Assembly (NCBI RefSeq): GCF_036046055.1
Contig: NZ_CP107939.1
Span: forward strand, 5,642,001-5,706,000
Direction of reading: 5' to 3'
DNA length: 64,000 nt
Source: Nocardia sp. NBC_00403
GTDB taxonomy: Bacteria > Actinomycetota > Actinomycetes > Mycobacteriales > Mycobacteriaceae
A model generated the notes under the pieces. The model made no database searches. It saw only the letters and a list, made by a program, of their open reading frames with translations, and was not told the DNA's origin. A program made the position numbers and the translations under genes. Below, in pieces: positions 28,243-37,881 of this stretch (within the stretch, counting starts at the first letter, position 1; each line of letters starts with the position of its first letter).

Positions 28243-29301
28243 TCAGTCGGTGAGTTGGTATGTCGCGAAGATGCCTTTGTGGTCGCTGCCCCACTGCGCT
28301 GGCGAGACGAGGAAATTGTCCTGGGTTGGTTCTTGCGGTCGGGTACCACGCACGATGGACCCGCGCGGGCCGATCATGCCGACGGCAGACAGGCACAGCG
28401 CGGCACCATGAGCGAAGATGTAGTCGACGCGGTCGCGTTCGTCGGCCTCAGGAGCCCAGGCGAGCTCGGAGACGTCCACATCGACGTTGTCCGAGGGCCA
28501 GGTGAGTCCGGGATGGGTGGCCGGGTCCGGGTACATCGATCGGTAGGCATCGATGAAACCGGCTTGTTGCAGGCGTCGAGTGGTCTCCCACGCCAACACC
28601 ACACCGTTGTGGTCGAACAAGTTCGCTGTGGCCGGCGTCCAATCCAGCAGGGACGGCTCGTTCAGGTCACCACCCATGATGACCGAAGACCCGTCGGCGA
28701 TCTCGGCTTTCGCGTCGGCGAGAAAGTTGCTGATGATCTCGGGGCGGCCCGAGGCCGCGTTGATGCGCTCGATCACGGCAGGGTCGGTCACTGGGCCGTC
28801 CGGCAGCTTGTTCCACTCGTGCTCGGCGAACTCGCCCGGCGCCGCGGCCCCGGGTCCGTACCCTCGGGGCAGGTTGGAGGCATACCAGCGGTACTCCAGA
28901 TGCGCGGAGTAGACAGTGAGTCGCTTTCCGCCGATGTTCAACCGCGCCTTGACCATCCATTGCCGATCGGCGCTGTCCTCGACCGGAAACACCGACAGAA
29001 TTCCCGTGTCGTGCGAGGGGACGGCGTTGAACTCGCGCCCCCGCCGCACCAGTTCGGCCGCAACCGCCGTGGTCGCTTCGGTTGCCTCCGAGAGCAGCAC
29101 GATCGAGGCCTGAGTCGAGATGATGAGATCGGTGATCAGCTGAATGCCATTGGAGATTTTGCTGCCGCTGTGCCACGTGTTCAATGCGAGCACCCGGATC
29201 TCTCGTGCCGCGGGTGCGGCAGCGGCAACGGACATCGCCGCACCGGCCGCGACCGCTCTGCCCGCCCCTGCCGCCCCCACGTCATTATCGCTTCGCGTCA
29301 T
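28243..29301 (-). CDS. Secreted endonuclease/exonuclease/phosphatase-family protein, 352 aa
   Basis: An EEP-fold metal-dependent phosphodiesterase. Landmarks: LALNTWHSGSK, ILLSEATEATT-like Glu segment, VYSAHLEYRW, MGGDLNEPS (catalytic Asp/Asn) and the terminal GSDHKGIFATYQL (catalytic His). The Ala-rich N-terminus behaves like an export signal. The fold includes sphingomyelinases, nucleases and inositol phosphatases, so the substrate is open. The ATG at 29301 is used rather than an upstream frame extension. Confidence 0.8.
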   Translation of the reverse strand: MTRSDNDVGAAGAGRAVAAGAAMSVAAAAPAAREIRVLALNTWHSGSKISNGIQLITDLIISTQASIVLLSEATEATTAVAAELVRRGREFNAVPSHDTGILSVFPVEDSADRQWMVKARLNIGGKRLTVYSAHLEYRWYASNLPRGYGPGAAAPGEFAEHEWNKLPDGPVTDPAVIERINAASGRPEIISNFLADAKAEIADGSSVIMGGDLNEPSLLDWTPATANLFDHNGVVLAWETTRRLQQAGFIDAYRSMYPDPATHPGLTWPSDNVDVDVSELAWAPEADERDRVDYIFAHGAALCLSAVGMIGPRGSIVRGTRPQEPTQDNFLVSPAQWGSDHKGIFATYQLTD

Positions 29302-29720
29302 CAACCCATCATGACCTCCATCGAAATGCCTACGATTGCGAGCAGTGCTGCTGCAGCACATCCGGGCTCAGGTGAGGGCCTACCGGCGGTCAGGCCCATC
29401 TCCGGCGCGCCAGAGGATGGTCGTGCTGTTCAGCGGCTCACTAGAACCCGCGAAGCGGCATCTCCGAACGGTCGCGAAGCATGTCGGTACCGGCTGACCC
29501 GGCGGTCCTGGGCGGCGACATACCGATCGGGATCGTGCGGCACGCGCCCCTGCCCAGTTATTCCCGCGCGGCGGCGATCGACGGCGATTCAGCCGTCCGT
29601 CCCGCCGGCGCAGGTGGGCTACGTCCGGCAGACCAGCACGCCTCCTGCGGCCTCGGCGCAATGCGCGTACTGTTATGTACCTATCAGTGAGGTGTGCCAC
29701 CGGTTCGCCGGGAGATGGAG
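29302..29720. other. 420-base stretch, promoter region of the frd operon
   Basis: Lies between the divergent EEP gene and the small gene before frdA. No gene is supported. Near 29670-29685 the sequence TACTGTTATGTACCT is locally AT-rich and may belong to a promoter. No DosR-like box was found here. Confidence 0.4.
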
Positions 29721-29954
29721 ATGCTAAGCGCCACCGAGCAGTTCAGCAGGGAGCGCGCCCCGTGCGGGAAACTGAGGGGCGGGGCTCGCCACCGCGAAGA
29801 CGACGAGGCGGGCTTGGTCATTGACGATCTGCGTTACGACTGTGGCTGCCGCCGGATTCGGCGCGAATTTCACGACGGCAGCATTCGGATCAGAATCGTC
29901 CGCCATGACGGCAAGGTCCTGATGGACGAGCACAGCGCCGACTTCGAGGCCTGA
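29721..29954 (+). CDS. Small hypothetical protein preceding frdA, 77 aa
   Basis: The ATG at 29721 has GGGAG seven bases upstream and is favoured over ATG 29715. The product contains [16 protein letters not shown], a CxC motif in a short beta-rich segment ([18 protein letters not shown]). The stop is 25 bases before frdA, so it is likely in the fumarate reductase transcript. The Cys pair might bind metal or serve in assembly; that is speculation. Family not recognised. Confidence 0.55.
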   Translation: MLSATEQFSRERAPCGKLRGGARHREDDEAGLVIDDLRYDCGCRRIRREFHDGSIRIRIVRHDGKVLMDEHSADFEA

Positions 29955-29979
29955 CGGACGACACCCGGGTGGTGCCACC

Positions 29980-31722
29980 ATGACCGCTTCTCACGACGTC
30001 GTGATCGTTGGCGGGGGCGGCGCGGGCCTGCGTTCGGCCATCGCCATCGCGGAACACAATCCGCGGTTGAGTATCGCGATCGTTTCCAAGGTTTATCCGA
30101 TGCGCAGCCACACCGTCTCCGCTGAGGGTGGCGCCGCCGGAGTCGCCGGTCCCGGCGACAGCTTGCAAGAGCATGCATACGACACGGTCTCCGGCAGCGA
30201 TTGGCTCTGTGACCAAGACGCTGTCGAGGCCTTCGTCGAGGAAGCACCGCGGGAGCTGCTCCAGCTAGAGCATTGGGGCTGCCCATGGAGCCGCCGGCCG
30301 GACGGGCACATCGCGGTGCGGGCGTTCGGCGGCATGACGAACAATCGCACCTGGTTCGCAGCCGACAAGACCGGTTTTCACTTGCTGCACACCCTGTTCC
30401 AGACCGCACTGTCCTATCAGGACATCGTCAGGTACGACGAATGGTTCGCCACAACATTGCTCGTCGACGACGGCAAGGTATGCGGCATCGTAGCCATAGA
30501 ACTAGCCACCGGACGCGTCGAAACCATTCTCGCCAGCGCTGTCATCGTGTGTACTGGTGGCTGCGGCCGGGTGTATCCGTTCACCACCAACGCCAATATC
30601 AACACTGGCGACGGTATGGCGCTGGCCTACCGGGCAGGCGCGCCGCTCAAGGACATGGAGTTCGTCCAGTACCACCCGACCGGCCTTCCGTTCACGGGCA
30701 TCTTGATCACCGAGGCAACGCGCGCGGAAGGCGGCTGGCTGCTCAACAAGGACGGTTACCGCTACCTACAGGATTACGACCTTGGGACGCCCTCATCGGT
30801 GCCGGTCATGCGAAGCATGGAACTCGGGCCACGCGACCGGCTGTCGCAGGCCTTCGTGCACGAACTCGACAAGGGCCGGACCATCCGCACACCGTACGGA
30901 CACGTCGTCCACCTCGACATACGCCACCTGGGTGCGGATCTCATCGACACGAAACTTCCGTTCGTGCGCGAGCTGTGCTCGAAGTACCAGAACATCGACC
31001 CGGTCCGGGAGCTGATCCCGGTACGCCCCGTCGTCCACTACATGATGGGCGGCATCCATACCGACATCCATGGCGCGACACCCCTGGCGGGCCTGTACGC
31101 CGTCGGAGAGGTCGCGTGCGTCAGTATCAACGGCGCCAACCGGCTCGGGTCGAACTCCCTCCCCGAGTTGCTGGTCTTCGGTGCGCGAGCCGGTCGTGCC
31201 GCCGCCGAGTACGCGAGCTCGGCCACGGCCGTCCCGACGTCGGCGGTCTTGGCGCGCGGCCGCGCCGAACAGGACCGGCTGGAACGGGATCTCACGCGAC
31301 ACACCGAGGGATCCGAACGCATCGCGCACATCCGCACCGAGATGCAGAAGACGATGGAGACCAGTGCCGGGATCTACCGGGACGGCGACTCCCTCGCCGA
31401 GGCGGCCGACAAGTTGCACGAGCTTCGCGATCGGTTCGGCAGCGCGTGCCTCGATGACCACAGCCGGGCGTTCAACACCGAACTGGTGGCGGTGCTGGAG
31501 CTGTCGTGCATGCTCGATGTGGCGGAATGCATCATCGCCTGCGCGCTGGCGCGAGAGGAATCCCGGGGCGCGCACCAACGGACCGATTTCCCCGCCAGGA
31601 ACGACCAGCGATTCCTCGCCCATTCGGTGATCCATCGGCAGCCGGACGGCTCGGGGCGGGTCTCGTACCTCCCGGTAACGATTACTCGCTGGCCTCCCGG
31701 CGAACGCGTATATGGGAGGTGA
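29980..31722 (+). CDS. frdA: Fumarate reductase / succinate dehydrogenase flavoprotein subunit, 580 aa
   Basis: The catalytic FAD subunit that reduces fumarate (or oxidises succinate). The Rossmann motif [15 protein letters not shown], the flavinylation His in [10 protein letters not shown] (H44), the HPTGLP active-site segment, and the C-terminal substrate-binding [10 protein letters not shown] and [10 protein letters not shown] are all present. The membrane subunits are FrdC/FrdD-like, not SdhCD-like, so it is named a fumarate reductase. This enzyme can keep redox balance when oxygen is short. The stop overlaps the frdB start by one base (TGATG). Confidence 0.93.
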   Translation: MTASHDVVIVGGGGAGLRSAIAIAEHNPRLSIAIVSKVYPMRSHTVSAEGGAAGVAGPGDSLQEHAYDTVSGSDWLCDQDAVEAFVEEAPRELLQLEHWGCPWSRRPDGHIAVRAFGGMTNNRTWFAADKTGFHLLHTLFQTALSYQDIVRYDEWFATTLLVDDGKVCGIVAIELATGRVETILASAVIVCTGGCGRVYPFTTNANINTGDGMALAYRAGAPLKDMEFVQYHPTGLPFTGILITEATRAEGGWLLNKDGYRYLQDYDLGTPSSVPVMRSMELGPRDRLSQAFVHELDKGRTIRTPYGHVVHLDIRHLGADLIDTKLPFVRELCSKYQNIDPVRELIPVRPVVHYMMGGIHTDIHGATPLAGLYAVGEVACVSINGANRLGSNSLPELLVFGARAGRAAAEYASSATAVPTSAVLARGRAEQDRLERDLTRHTEGSERIAHIRTEMQKTMETSAGIYRDGDSLAEAADKLHELRDRFGSACLDDHSRAFNTELVAVLELSCMLDVAECIIACALAREESRGAHQRTDFPARNDQRFLAHSVIHRQPDGSGRVSYLPVTITRWPPGERVYGR

Positions 31723-32471
31723 TGACGATGGTGGACCGGATAACCCTGCAGGTTGCGCGCTACCGACCGGATCAAGAGGACGAACCGGTACTGCAGTCCT
31801 ACGAGGTCCCGCTGCGCAAGGAATGGACGGTGCTCGACGGCCTCAACTACATCAAGGACTACCTCGACGGAACGGTGTCCTACCGGTGGTCCTGCCGGAT
31901 GGGCATCTGCGGTAGCTGCGGCATGACCGTCAACGGCGAGCCACAACTGAGCTGCGCCACTTTCCTGACCGACTACGCGCCGGGGCCGGTGCGAATCGAG
32001 CCATTGCGCAACTTCCCGGTGATACGGGATCTCGTCATAGAGATCAGCGACTTCATGCACAAGCTGACCGAGGTCAAGCCATGGCTGATCAGGGAGGAAC
32101 ACCGGCCACTCGAAGACGGCGAGTACCTGCAAACACCGTCCGAAATGGACGACTACACGAAGTACAGCATGTGTATCAACTGCATGCTCTGCTACTCGGC
32201 CTGTCCCGTCTACGCGCTCGAGCCCGAGTTCCTCGGTCCGGCGGCGATCGCGCTGGCCCAACGCTACAACCTCGACTCGCGCGATGAGGGAGCCGGAGAT
32301 CGACGGGACGTTCTCGCGTCCGCCGAGGGAGTATGGTCCTGCACCCTTGTCGGCGAGTGCACCACCGCCTGCCCCAAGGGGGTCGACCCGGCCGGCGCGA
32401 TCCAACGCTACAAGCTGACCGCGGCCACGCAATCGCTGCGAGATTTCCTCATGCCTTGGCGGGCACGATGA
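31722..32471 (+). CDS. frdB: Fumarate reductase iron-sulfur subunit, 249 aa
   Basis: Carries the three cluster sites that pass electrons between FrdA and the membrane quinone: [2Fe-2S] in [15 protein letters not shown] plus a later Cys, and the two C-terminal cluster motifs [12 protein letters not shown] and [17 protein letters not shown]. The ATG at 31722 follows GGGAGGTG and overlaps the frdA stop; the longer open frame from 31506 is not used. The end overlaps frdC by ATGA. Confidence 0.93.
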   Translation: MTMVDRITLQVARYRPDQEDEPVLQSYEVPLRKEWTVLDGLNYIKDYLDGTVSYRWSCRMGICGSCGMTVNGEPQLSCATFLTDYAPGPVRIEPLRNFPVIRDLVIEISDFMHKLTEVKPWLIREEHRPLEDGEYLQTPSEMDDYTKYSMCINCMLCYSACPVYALEPEFLGPAAIALAQRYNLDSRDEGAGDRRDVLASAEGVWSCTLVGECTTACPKGVDPAGAIQRYKLTAATQSLRDFLMPWRAR

Positions 32472-32860
32472 CCACGACACCCCGGTTGTACCGAAAACCG
32501 ATCTCCACGTTCTGGTGGGCGCAACGCCGCTCATACCTGATCTTCGTCCTGCGCGAACTCAGCAGCGTGTTCGTCGCCTGGTTCGTGGTATATCTCCTGC
32601 TTCTGGTCAACGCGGTCAGTTCCGGAAGCGAGGAGTACCAGCGGTTTCTGAGCTGGAGCGCCGGCCCGTGGGTGCTCGCACTGAACATGATCGCCCTGTT
32701 GTTTGTGCTTCTGCACACGGTCACCTGGTTCAACCTCGCGCCCAAGGCGATGGTGGTGCGTGTGCGGAACCGGCGCGTCGCACCGGTCGTGATCCTTGGG
32801 CTGCACTACCTGCTGTGGGGTCTGCTGACGACGATCGTGCTGTCGGTGGTGCTGCGATGA
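32468..32860 (+). CDS. frdC: Fumarate reductase membrane subunit C, 130 aa
   Basis: Three membrane segments: [39 protein letters not shown] and [20 protein letters not shown]. The start shares ATGA with the frdB stop, and the stop overlaps frdD, so the four genes are translated as a coupled operon. It anchors FrdAB and forms part of the quinone site. The conserved His in LLHTVTWF is kept. Confidence 0.9.
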   Translation: MTTTPRLYRKPISTFWWAQRRSYLIFVLRELSSVFVAWFVVYLLLLVNAVSSGSEEYQRFLSWSAGPWVLALNMIALLFVLLHTVTWFNLAPKAMVVRVRNRRVAPVVILGLHYLLWGLLTTIVLSVVLR

Positions 32861-33210
32861 AAAGCAGGAGGTCCCTGGAACCGTTGGCGTGGCTGCTGTT
32901 CGGCGTCGGCGGGATGGTGGCCGCGCTGCTCATACCGGTGCTGCTGTTCCTGTTCGGCCTCGCCTTCCCGCTGGGCTGGCTTCCCGCGCCGGACCACGCA
33001 TACCTGCTCTCGGTGTTGCGTCATCCTGTCACCCGGCTGGTCCTTTTCGGGCTCTGTGTGCTGGCTCTATTCCATTGGGCACACCGCTTCCGGTACACGC
33101 TGTACCACGGCTTGCGGCTCGAGCAGTTCAGCGCGTTGATCATCCTGGTCTGCTACGGCGGCGCCGTCATCGGCTCGGGAACCGCCGCTTACTTCCTGCT
33201 GCGCGTCTAA
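32857..33210 (+). CDS. frdD: Fumarate reductase membrane subunit D, 117 aa
   Basis: Three membrane segments (WLLFGVGGMVAALLIPVLLF, TRLVLFGLCVLALFHWAHRF, FSALIILVCYGGAVIGSG), with the family's HWAHRFRYTLYHGL stretch. It completes the menaquinol-interacting anchor. The start overlaps the frdC stop (ATGA). Confidence 0.9.
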   Translation: MKSRRSLEPLAWLLFGVGGMVAALLIPVLLFLFGLAFPLGWLPAPDHAYLLSVLRHPVTRLVLFGLCVLALFHWAHRFRYTLYHGLRLEQFSALIILVCYGGAVIGSGTAAYFLLRV

Positions 33211-33634
33211 CACGCGGGATATTCGGGAAGGAGACAGCTAAGTGGTTGCGCATCAAACGCACCCGCCACGTCATTGACTGCCCGTCAGCCGTGCATCAAC
33301 GAATTCGTCAGTCACAGGCTGGTCCCACCGCGGGCAGCGCAACGCTGCCCGACCCACCGCACCGGCCGAATCCGTGCAGACCAGCAACGAATGACAGCCG
33401 ATGCAACCTCGCCGAACGAGCACGTTTGCACACGCCGCATCAACACACGCGACGAACAGTCCGCCAAACAGGATCTGACCTGCGACCACTCGACCCAGGG
33501 AACTGGATTTCGTCCTCGGGTGCCCACCTGATCCTTTCCCGTCCAGGTCAGAGGATTTTCAACGTCCGGCTCGTATTGCCCGATCTGCCTTGTTTCCGCC
33601 CTTGATGAACCCAGGCCGACGTCGACTTCGGAAA
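33211..33634. other. 420-base stretch after frdD
   Basis: Contains short open frames on both strands; a minus-strand one over 33271-33489 is Cys-rich but lacks a ribosome site. No gene is supported. No TetR-type regulator gene, which one might expect beside the palindromes at its right edge, is present. Confidence 0.4.
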
Positions 33635-33668
33635 ACTAGTTGCATTGCAACTAGTGTCTATGACACTA
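33635..33668. promoter_or_regulatory. Two overlapping palindromes, TetR-type operator candidate
   Basis: ACTAGTTGCA (33635-33644) and TGCAACTAGT (33646-33655) form a perfect 10-1-10 inverted repeat. A second perfect repeat, TAGTGTC-TAT-GACACTA (33652-33668), shares its first four bases with the first. They end 55 bases before the monooxygenase ATG. Size and form suit a TetR-family repressor binding as two dimers; no such gene is adjacent, so the regulator would act from elsewhere. Confidence 0.65.
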
Positions 33669-33723
33669 TTGATTCGGTGGTCGACCGGGCACCGATCGCG
33701 AGGATCGAAGAGATGGAACGATC

Positions 33724-34938
33724 ATGGGAATCAAGACCGCGTTGATCATCGGTGGCGGCATTGCCGGACCCGTGACGGCACTGGCACTGCGGAAAGCCGG
33801 CATCGCAGCGACGGTGTTCGAGACGTACGACAGCGCAGCCCGCGACGTAGGCGGCGCGCTGACTGTCGCCCCGAATGGACTGGCCGCACTGAAAACGGTC
33901 GGCGCCGACGAACTGGTGCGGGCCGCCGGACACCCGCTGCACAGCATGGTCATGGAGACAGGACGAGGCCGCAAACTCATGCGCGTCGACGCCCTACCAG
34001 GCCTGCCGCCGAGCTGCGTGATGCTGCGCGCGGACTTGTTCGGTGTGCTGCACGACCACGCCTTGGCGAACGGGATCGCGATCGAGCACGGAAAACGGCT
34101 GGTCGACGTCACGGAGACCGCGCACGGGGTCGTCGCGACATTCGCCGATGGCACCAGCGCCGAGGGCGACATCCTCATCGGCGCCGACGGCATCCACTCG
34201 ACTGTCCGCACCCTGATCGACCCCGAGGCTCCCGGCCCCGAGTACACCGGACTGATGAGCTTCGGCTTCGGTGAGTTCACACCCGACGGCAGGCGCCGCG
34301 ACGGTGGCGTCGGCGATATCGACGCCATGCACTTCGCATTCGGCAAACGAGCGTTCTACGGCTACTGGCGGCAACCCGACGGCAGCGACATGTTCTTCAG
34401 CAACCTCCCACAGCAGGAGGCGATGACGATGGCCGAGGCCAAGGCCGTCTCCGCCGAGAAGTGGCTGGCCGAGCTGCGCGCCGCACACGTCGGCGACACC
34501 CCGGGCCAGCAGCTGTTCCAGCGAACCAGCGTTGAGAAGATGATCGTCGCGGGCCCGATGGAACGGATGCCGCACCTACCACATTGGTTCCGCGATCGGA
34601 TGGTGCTCGTCGGCGACTCGGCGCACGCCCCCTCCTCCAGCTCCGGTCAGGGCGCGTCGCTGGCCATCGAGTCCGCGGTCGAGCTTGCCCGCTGCCTGCG
34701 CGACATCACCGACCCGACCGCCGCGTTCGCCGCCTACGAGCGGCTGCGCCGCCCCCGCGTGGAGGACATCTCGAACAATGCCGCCAAGACCAATAGCGGC
34801 AAGACCTCCGGCCCCATCGCCAAGGCCCTCTTCGGCCTCACCATGCCGCTGGCCACCCGCACATTCCTGAAGCCGGAGAAGATGTTCGGCCCGGTTCACC
34901 GGTTCGTCATCGACTGGAACCAGAAGGTCGCGACCTGA
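33724..34938 (+). CDS. FAD-dependent monooxygenase, 404 aa
   Basis: A class A flavoprotein hydroxylase (PHBH fold): Rossmann motif IIGGGIAGPVTALALRKAG, mid-chain GADGIHSTVRTLI (DG motif) and the second FAD motif LVGDSAHAPSSSSGQGASLA. Such enzymes hydroxylate aromatic or polyketide-type substrates, including some antibiotics (rifampicin or tetracycline type); the substrate here cannot be told. ATG 33724 follows an AGATGGAACG region with a weak ribosome site. Expression is probably controlled at the upstream double palindrome. Confidence 0.88.
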   Translation: MGIKTALIIGGGIAGPVTALALRKAGIAATVFETYDSAARDVGGALTVAPNGLAALKTVGADELVRAAGHPLHSMVMETGRGRKLMRVDALPGLPPSCVMLRADLFGVLHDHALANGIAIEHGKRLVDVTETAHGVVATFADGTSAEGDILIGADGIHSTVRTLIDPEAPGPEYTGLMSFGFGEFTPDGRRRDGGVGDIDAMHFAFGKRAFYGYWRQPDGSDMFFSNLPQQEAMTMAEAKAVSAEKWLAELRAAHVGDTPGQQLFQRTSVEKMIVAGPMERMPHLPHWFRDRMVLVGDSAHAPSSSSGQGASLAIESAVELARCLRDITDPTAAFAAYERLRRPRVEDISNNAAKTNSGKTSGPIAKALFGLTMPLATRTFLKPEKMFGPVHRFVIDWNQKVAT

Positions 34939-35544
34939 CGAGTCCCACTTGCACGACCAAGGCCCGGCCCCGCGTGGGCCGGGTATTTCGAGTGACCATG
35001 GTGGGAACTCGGCAGGCGGATCCGGGCCGCGGGTCGCCCGCAATCGGCACTCCGATACGCCGGGCCTGAGCCAGTGACGCAGTGGAGTCGACGCTCCGCG
35101 CGACGGTCTGCGGAATGGCGGGCGGCTCCGCGGTCCTGGGTAGGTCCGCAGGCAGTCGGTAGTGGGCGACTGTTGCAGTGCCCCATACATAGGGTCCGCC
35201 TGCGCGCTACCGAACGGCGACCAGGCCAGGCGGGTTCGGCCGGTCTTGTCGCAGTAGTGCGGCACCATGGCTGCCTGGCTCCGCATCAGTGACGACATTA
35301 AGCCGTGCGGCGGGCTCATCGCTCCCGCACCGAAGATCTCTCGGTTCCGAACCCAGATCAAGCATTCCGGCTGAACATAAAGCAGAAGTACGGGGCAATG
35401 TCAGAATTTTCCGCAGCAGTATAGGTATATCGGTGACGAATACTCATAATTGGAAATCGGTCAACTGGCGATGCACCTCACATTGGCATCAACTGCGGCG
35501 CTGTCGCTCAAACCTCGATACGCACGTTCAGGAGCTTTTTGCCT
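34939..35544. other. 600-base stretch without a recognisable gene
   Basis: Open frames on both strands are Arg-rich shadows with no ribosome site. The right end carries AT-richer sequence (near 35420-35460, TATAGGTATATCGG) that may be the former promoter of the alanine dehydrogenase fragment that follows. Confidence 0.4.
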
Positions 35545-35832
35545 GTGAAAATCGGAATCCCCCGCGAAATCAAGAACCCGGAGTACCGCGTAGCGATAAC
35601 CCCGGCCCGGGCCCACCAACTGATCTCCCCCGGGCATGAGGTATTCGTCGAATTCGGCACCTGCCGCGGGTCATCGTGCGATGACGCGGACTACCTGCGG
35701 TCGGGGGCGACGATCATGGACTCCGCCGACAACGTGTGGGGCACAGCGGAACTGCTATTCGAGGTCAAGGAACCGATTGCCGAGGATGGCCGCGCAGATT
35801 TCTGCCCGGTACCCAAGGAGGCTCGAGCCTGA
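35545..35832 (+). pseudogene. ald: Alanine dehydrogenase, N-terminal fragment
   Basis: The frame from GTG 35545 reads KIGIPREIKNPEYRVAITPA and ends LLFEVKEPIAEDG, the N-terminal about 80 residues of alanine dehydrogenase (L-alanine to pyruvate and ammonia, NAD-linked). It then runs into unrelated sequence and a stop. The NAD-binding domain and catalytic His are missing (normal length about 370 aa), so it is non-functional. The break lies next to mobile-element remnants. Confidence 0.75.
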
Positions 35833-35833
35833 C

Positions 35834-36052
35834 ATGGACAGCCAGATGTCTCCGCATCCGGAGGAAGCGGACGTGCACCTTGCAGTGCAACTCGGTCATG
35901 TGCGCCTCGATTTCACCGCGTGCGTCACCGCGGCTTTGTTGTTCATACAAGATTGCCGTGACCGCTGCTATCCGAAACATCTCGCAGTGATACCTGATGA
36001 CAGCCGTAGGTACCCACGCTTGCCCAATGAACGCCTGTACCTGGAGCCCTGA
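35834..36052 (+). CDS. Possible small hypothetical protein, 72 aa
   Basis: The ATG at 35834 is preceded 13 bases upstream by AAGGAGG, an excellent ribosome-site sequence, although it is inside the ald fragment and spacing is long. The frame reads MDSQMSPHPEEADVHLAVQL and has no family resemblance. It may simply be chance open sequence behind the truncated ald. Confidence 0.25.
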   Translation: MDSQMSPHPEEADVHLAVQLGHVRLDFTACVTAALLFIQDCRDRCYPKHLAVIPDDSRRYPRLPNERLYLEP

Positions 36053-36206
36053 AGGATACTCATGGGCCGAACAACTCACACCGACCCGACGGATGTCGAC
36101 GGCACGGAAAAAATGGATCTGGCACAGTCTGCGTGATTGACCCGGCTCGGAATACGAACGGGTGCTTGATGATCGATCGTGTTGTCGGCGTTCTGATCTT
36201 GGGCCG

Positions 36207-36366
36207 ATGGCGATTCTGTTTCCGCATCTTGACGGGCTGCGGATCGATGGTGGGGACTCGGTAGGGCTGCGGGTGCGCCTGGACGTGAGCACCCGAGACG
36301 AGCCGGCAGCCTGCCCCGGCTGCGGAGTTTTGTCTCGTCGAGTTCACAGTCGCTGGCCGCCGCAAC
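36207..36366 (+). pseudogene. ISL3-family transposase, N-terminal fragment
   Basis: The frame starting at ATG 36207 reads AILFPHLDGLRIDGGDSV then VSTRDEPAACPGCGVLSRRV, the N-terminal zinc-finger region (CPxCG) of ISL3-family transposases. The similarity ends after about 50 residues. It is a different subtype from the complete ISL3 element at 44913-46525. Confidence 0.6.
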
Positions 36367-36490
36367 CCAAACCGCCAAGTCATGAACCCGCGACGACGTT
36401 CCGTTCAGGTTGTCGATTCGAGGGGTGCTCGCGCGTCGGATAGCTAAATGGTCCAAACGGTGGGCCGTGCCAACAAATCGGAGGAATGCC

Positions 36491-36895
36491 ATGACCATGA
36501 CCCGAACGGACGACTGTGCGGCCATCAACCAAGTCTTGGCCGACCAGTACAAAGCATGGGCAGCCGGTGACGCGGACACTTTTGTCGCGGACTACACCGA
36601 GCACGCCACCGTGATCATGCCCGGGGCCTACCGGCGGAACAGGGAGGAAGTCCGGCAGAGCATGGCTGCAAGTTTCGCTACCTACCTCCAGAACTCGACC
36701 GTGACCGACGAGATCCAAGACATCCGGTTCCTCGGTCAGGACTACGCAATCGTCGTCAGCAAGGCCGGCATCGTGTTCGCCGGCGAAACCGAAGTGCCTG
36801 CCGACCGGCTCGTCAATGCGACCTGGGTCCTCCAGAGGCGTGACGACAGGTGGTTGGTCGCCGCCTACCACAACAGCCCTGTCGACCCGAGCTAG
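36491..36895 (+). CDS. SgcJ/EcaC-type (SnoaL-like) protein, 134 aa
   Basis: A small cone-shaped SnoaL/DUF4440-type fold protein: INQVLADQYKAWAAGDADTF, YTEHATVIMPGAYRRNREEV and TWVLQRRDDRWLVAAYHNSP. Members bind small ligands or act as accessory enzymes; function here unknown. ATG 36491 has GGAGGAATGCC upstream. Its TAG stop (36893-36895) lies inside the GCTAGC target duplication of the adjoining IS481-type element, so the insertion left the gene intact but separated it from the hairpin at 38004-38039. Confidence 0.8.
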   Translation: MTMTRTDDCAAINQVLADQYKAWAAGDADTFVADYTEHATVIMPGAYRRNREEVRQSMAASFATYLQNSTVTDEIQDIRFLGQDYAIVVSKAGIVFAGETEVPADRLVNATWVLQRRDDRWLVAAYHNSPVDPS

Positions 36896-37881
36896 CTGTA
36901 CTGACCTGAGAGGTTAGTAACGCGGCTAGCGGGCGGGTGGCCTGCGAGTGCGGTGTGGCCGCGGTGGTGATTGTAGGTGTGGAGCCAGGTGGTGAAGGCT
37001 GCGCATCGTTCAACATCGCTGCGGTAGAGCCGCGCATAGGCCCACTCGTCGGCCAGGGTGCGGTGGAAGCGTTCGACCTTGCCGTTGGTTTGGGGCCGGT
37101 AGGGACGGGTGCGTTTGTGGACCACCGGCCCTAGGGCCTCGGCGAAGGTGCGGGATCGGTAGCAGGACCCGTTGTCGGTCAACACCTTTCGGGTGATGAT
37201 GCCGTTGGCGGTGAACCAGGCGTTGGCGCGTGCCCAGAACGCGGCGGCGGTTTCCTTGCGCTCGTCACCGAGGAGTTCGGTATAGGCCAGCCGGGAATGA
37301 TCATCGAGGGCAGTGTGCAGGTAGTGGTAGCCGTGCATCGGGTTGCCGTGAACATTGTTGACCCTGGTTAGCTTGTGCGCCTGGGAATTTCGGTTGCCAG
37401 CGGAACGGCCGAGCTTGCGCCAGCCACCGCCGTCGGGGATCTTGCCGAGTTTCTTGACGTCGATGTGGATCAGATCGCCCGGGGCATCGTGTTCATAGCG
37501 GCGTACCGGTTGGCTGGTGGCGCGGTCGAGCCAGCGCAGCCGTGCCAGCCGGTAGCGGGTCAGGACCCGGTGCACCGTCGAGGGATGCAAGCCCAGTAGG
37601 TAGGCGATGCGGGCCGGTCCCCATCGGCGCAGCACACGAACTTTGATGATGCGGCGTTCGGTGCGAGTCGGTGTCCGGCGCGGGCTGTGATGTGGTCGCG
37701 AGGACCGATCGACCATGCCCGCCGGGCCCTGCAGGCGATAGCGACCCGCCCACCTCGACGCGGTGGTGGCCGAGACCTGGAACCGTTCGGCCGCCCGGCG
37801 GAGCGGCCAACCTTCATCGACGACACAACGAGCAAGACGCAACCGGCCCAACTCCGTGAGCGGGGCATTACGGTGAGACAC
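36892..37881 (-). CDS. IS481-family transposase, 329 aa
   Basis: N-terminal HTH (GWPLRRAAERFQVSATTASR) followed by a DDE integrase core: HIDVKKLGKI (first Asp), TALDDHSRLAYTELL, VLTDNGSCYRS (second Asp) and YRPQTNGKVERFHRTL (Glu). The GTG at 37881 has GGAGG five bases upstream. The last codon AGC is completed by, and the TAG stop is entirely within, the GCTAGC target duplication outside the element. The ribosome site lies in the downstream arm of a 13-bp hairpin (37881-37941). Confidence 0.92.
   Translation of the reverse strand: MSHRNAPLTELGRLRLARCVVDEGWPLRRAAERFQVSATTASRWAGRYRLQGPAGMVDRSSRPHHSPRRTPTRTERRIIKVRVLRRWGPARIAYLLGLHPSTVHRVLTRYRLARLRWLDRATSQPVRRYEHDAPGDLIHIDVKKLGKIPDGGGWRKLGRSAGNRNSQAHKLTRVNNVHGNPMHGYHYLHTALDDHSRLAYTELLGDERKETAAAFWARANAWFTANGIITRKVLTDNGSCYRSRTFAEALGPVVHKRTRPYRPQTNGKVERFHRTLADEWAYARLYRSDVERCAAFTTWLHTYNHHRGHTALAGHPPASRVTNLSGQYS

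Noticed and set aside
28129..29727. Plus-strand open frame of 532 codons
   Set aside because: Antisense to the EEP-family gene with real catalytic motifs.
33271..33489. Minus-strand Cys-rich frame of 72 codons after frdD
   Set aside because: No ribosome site and no recognisable family.
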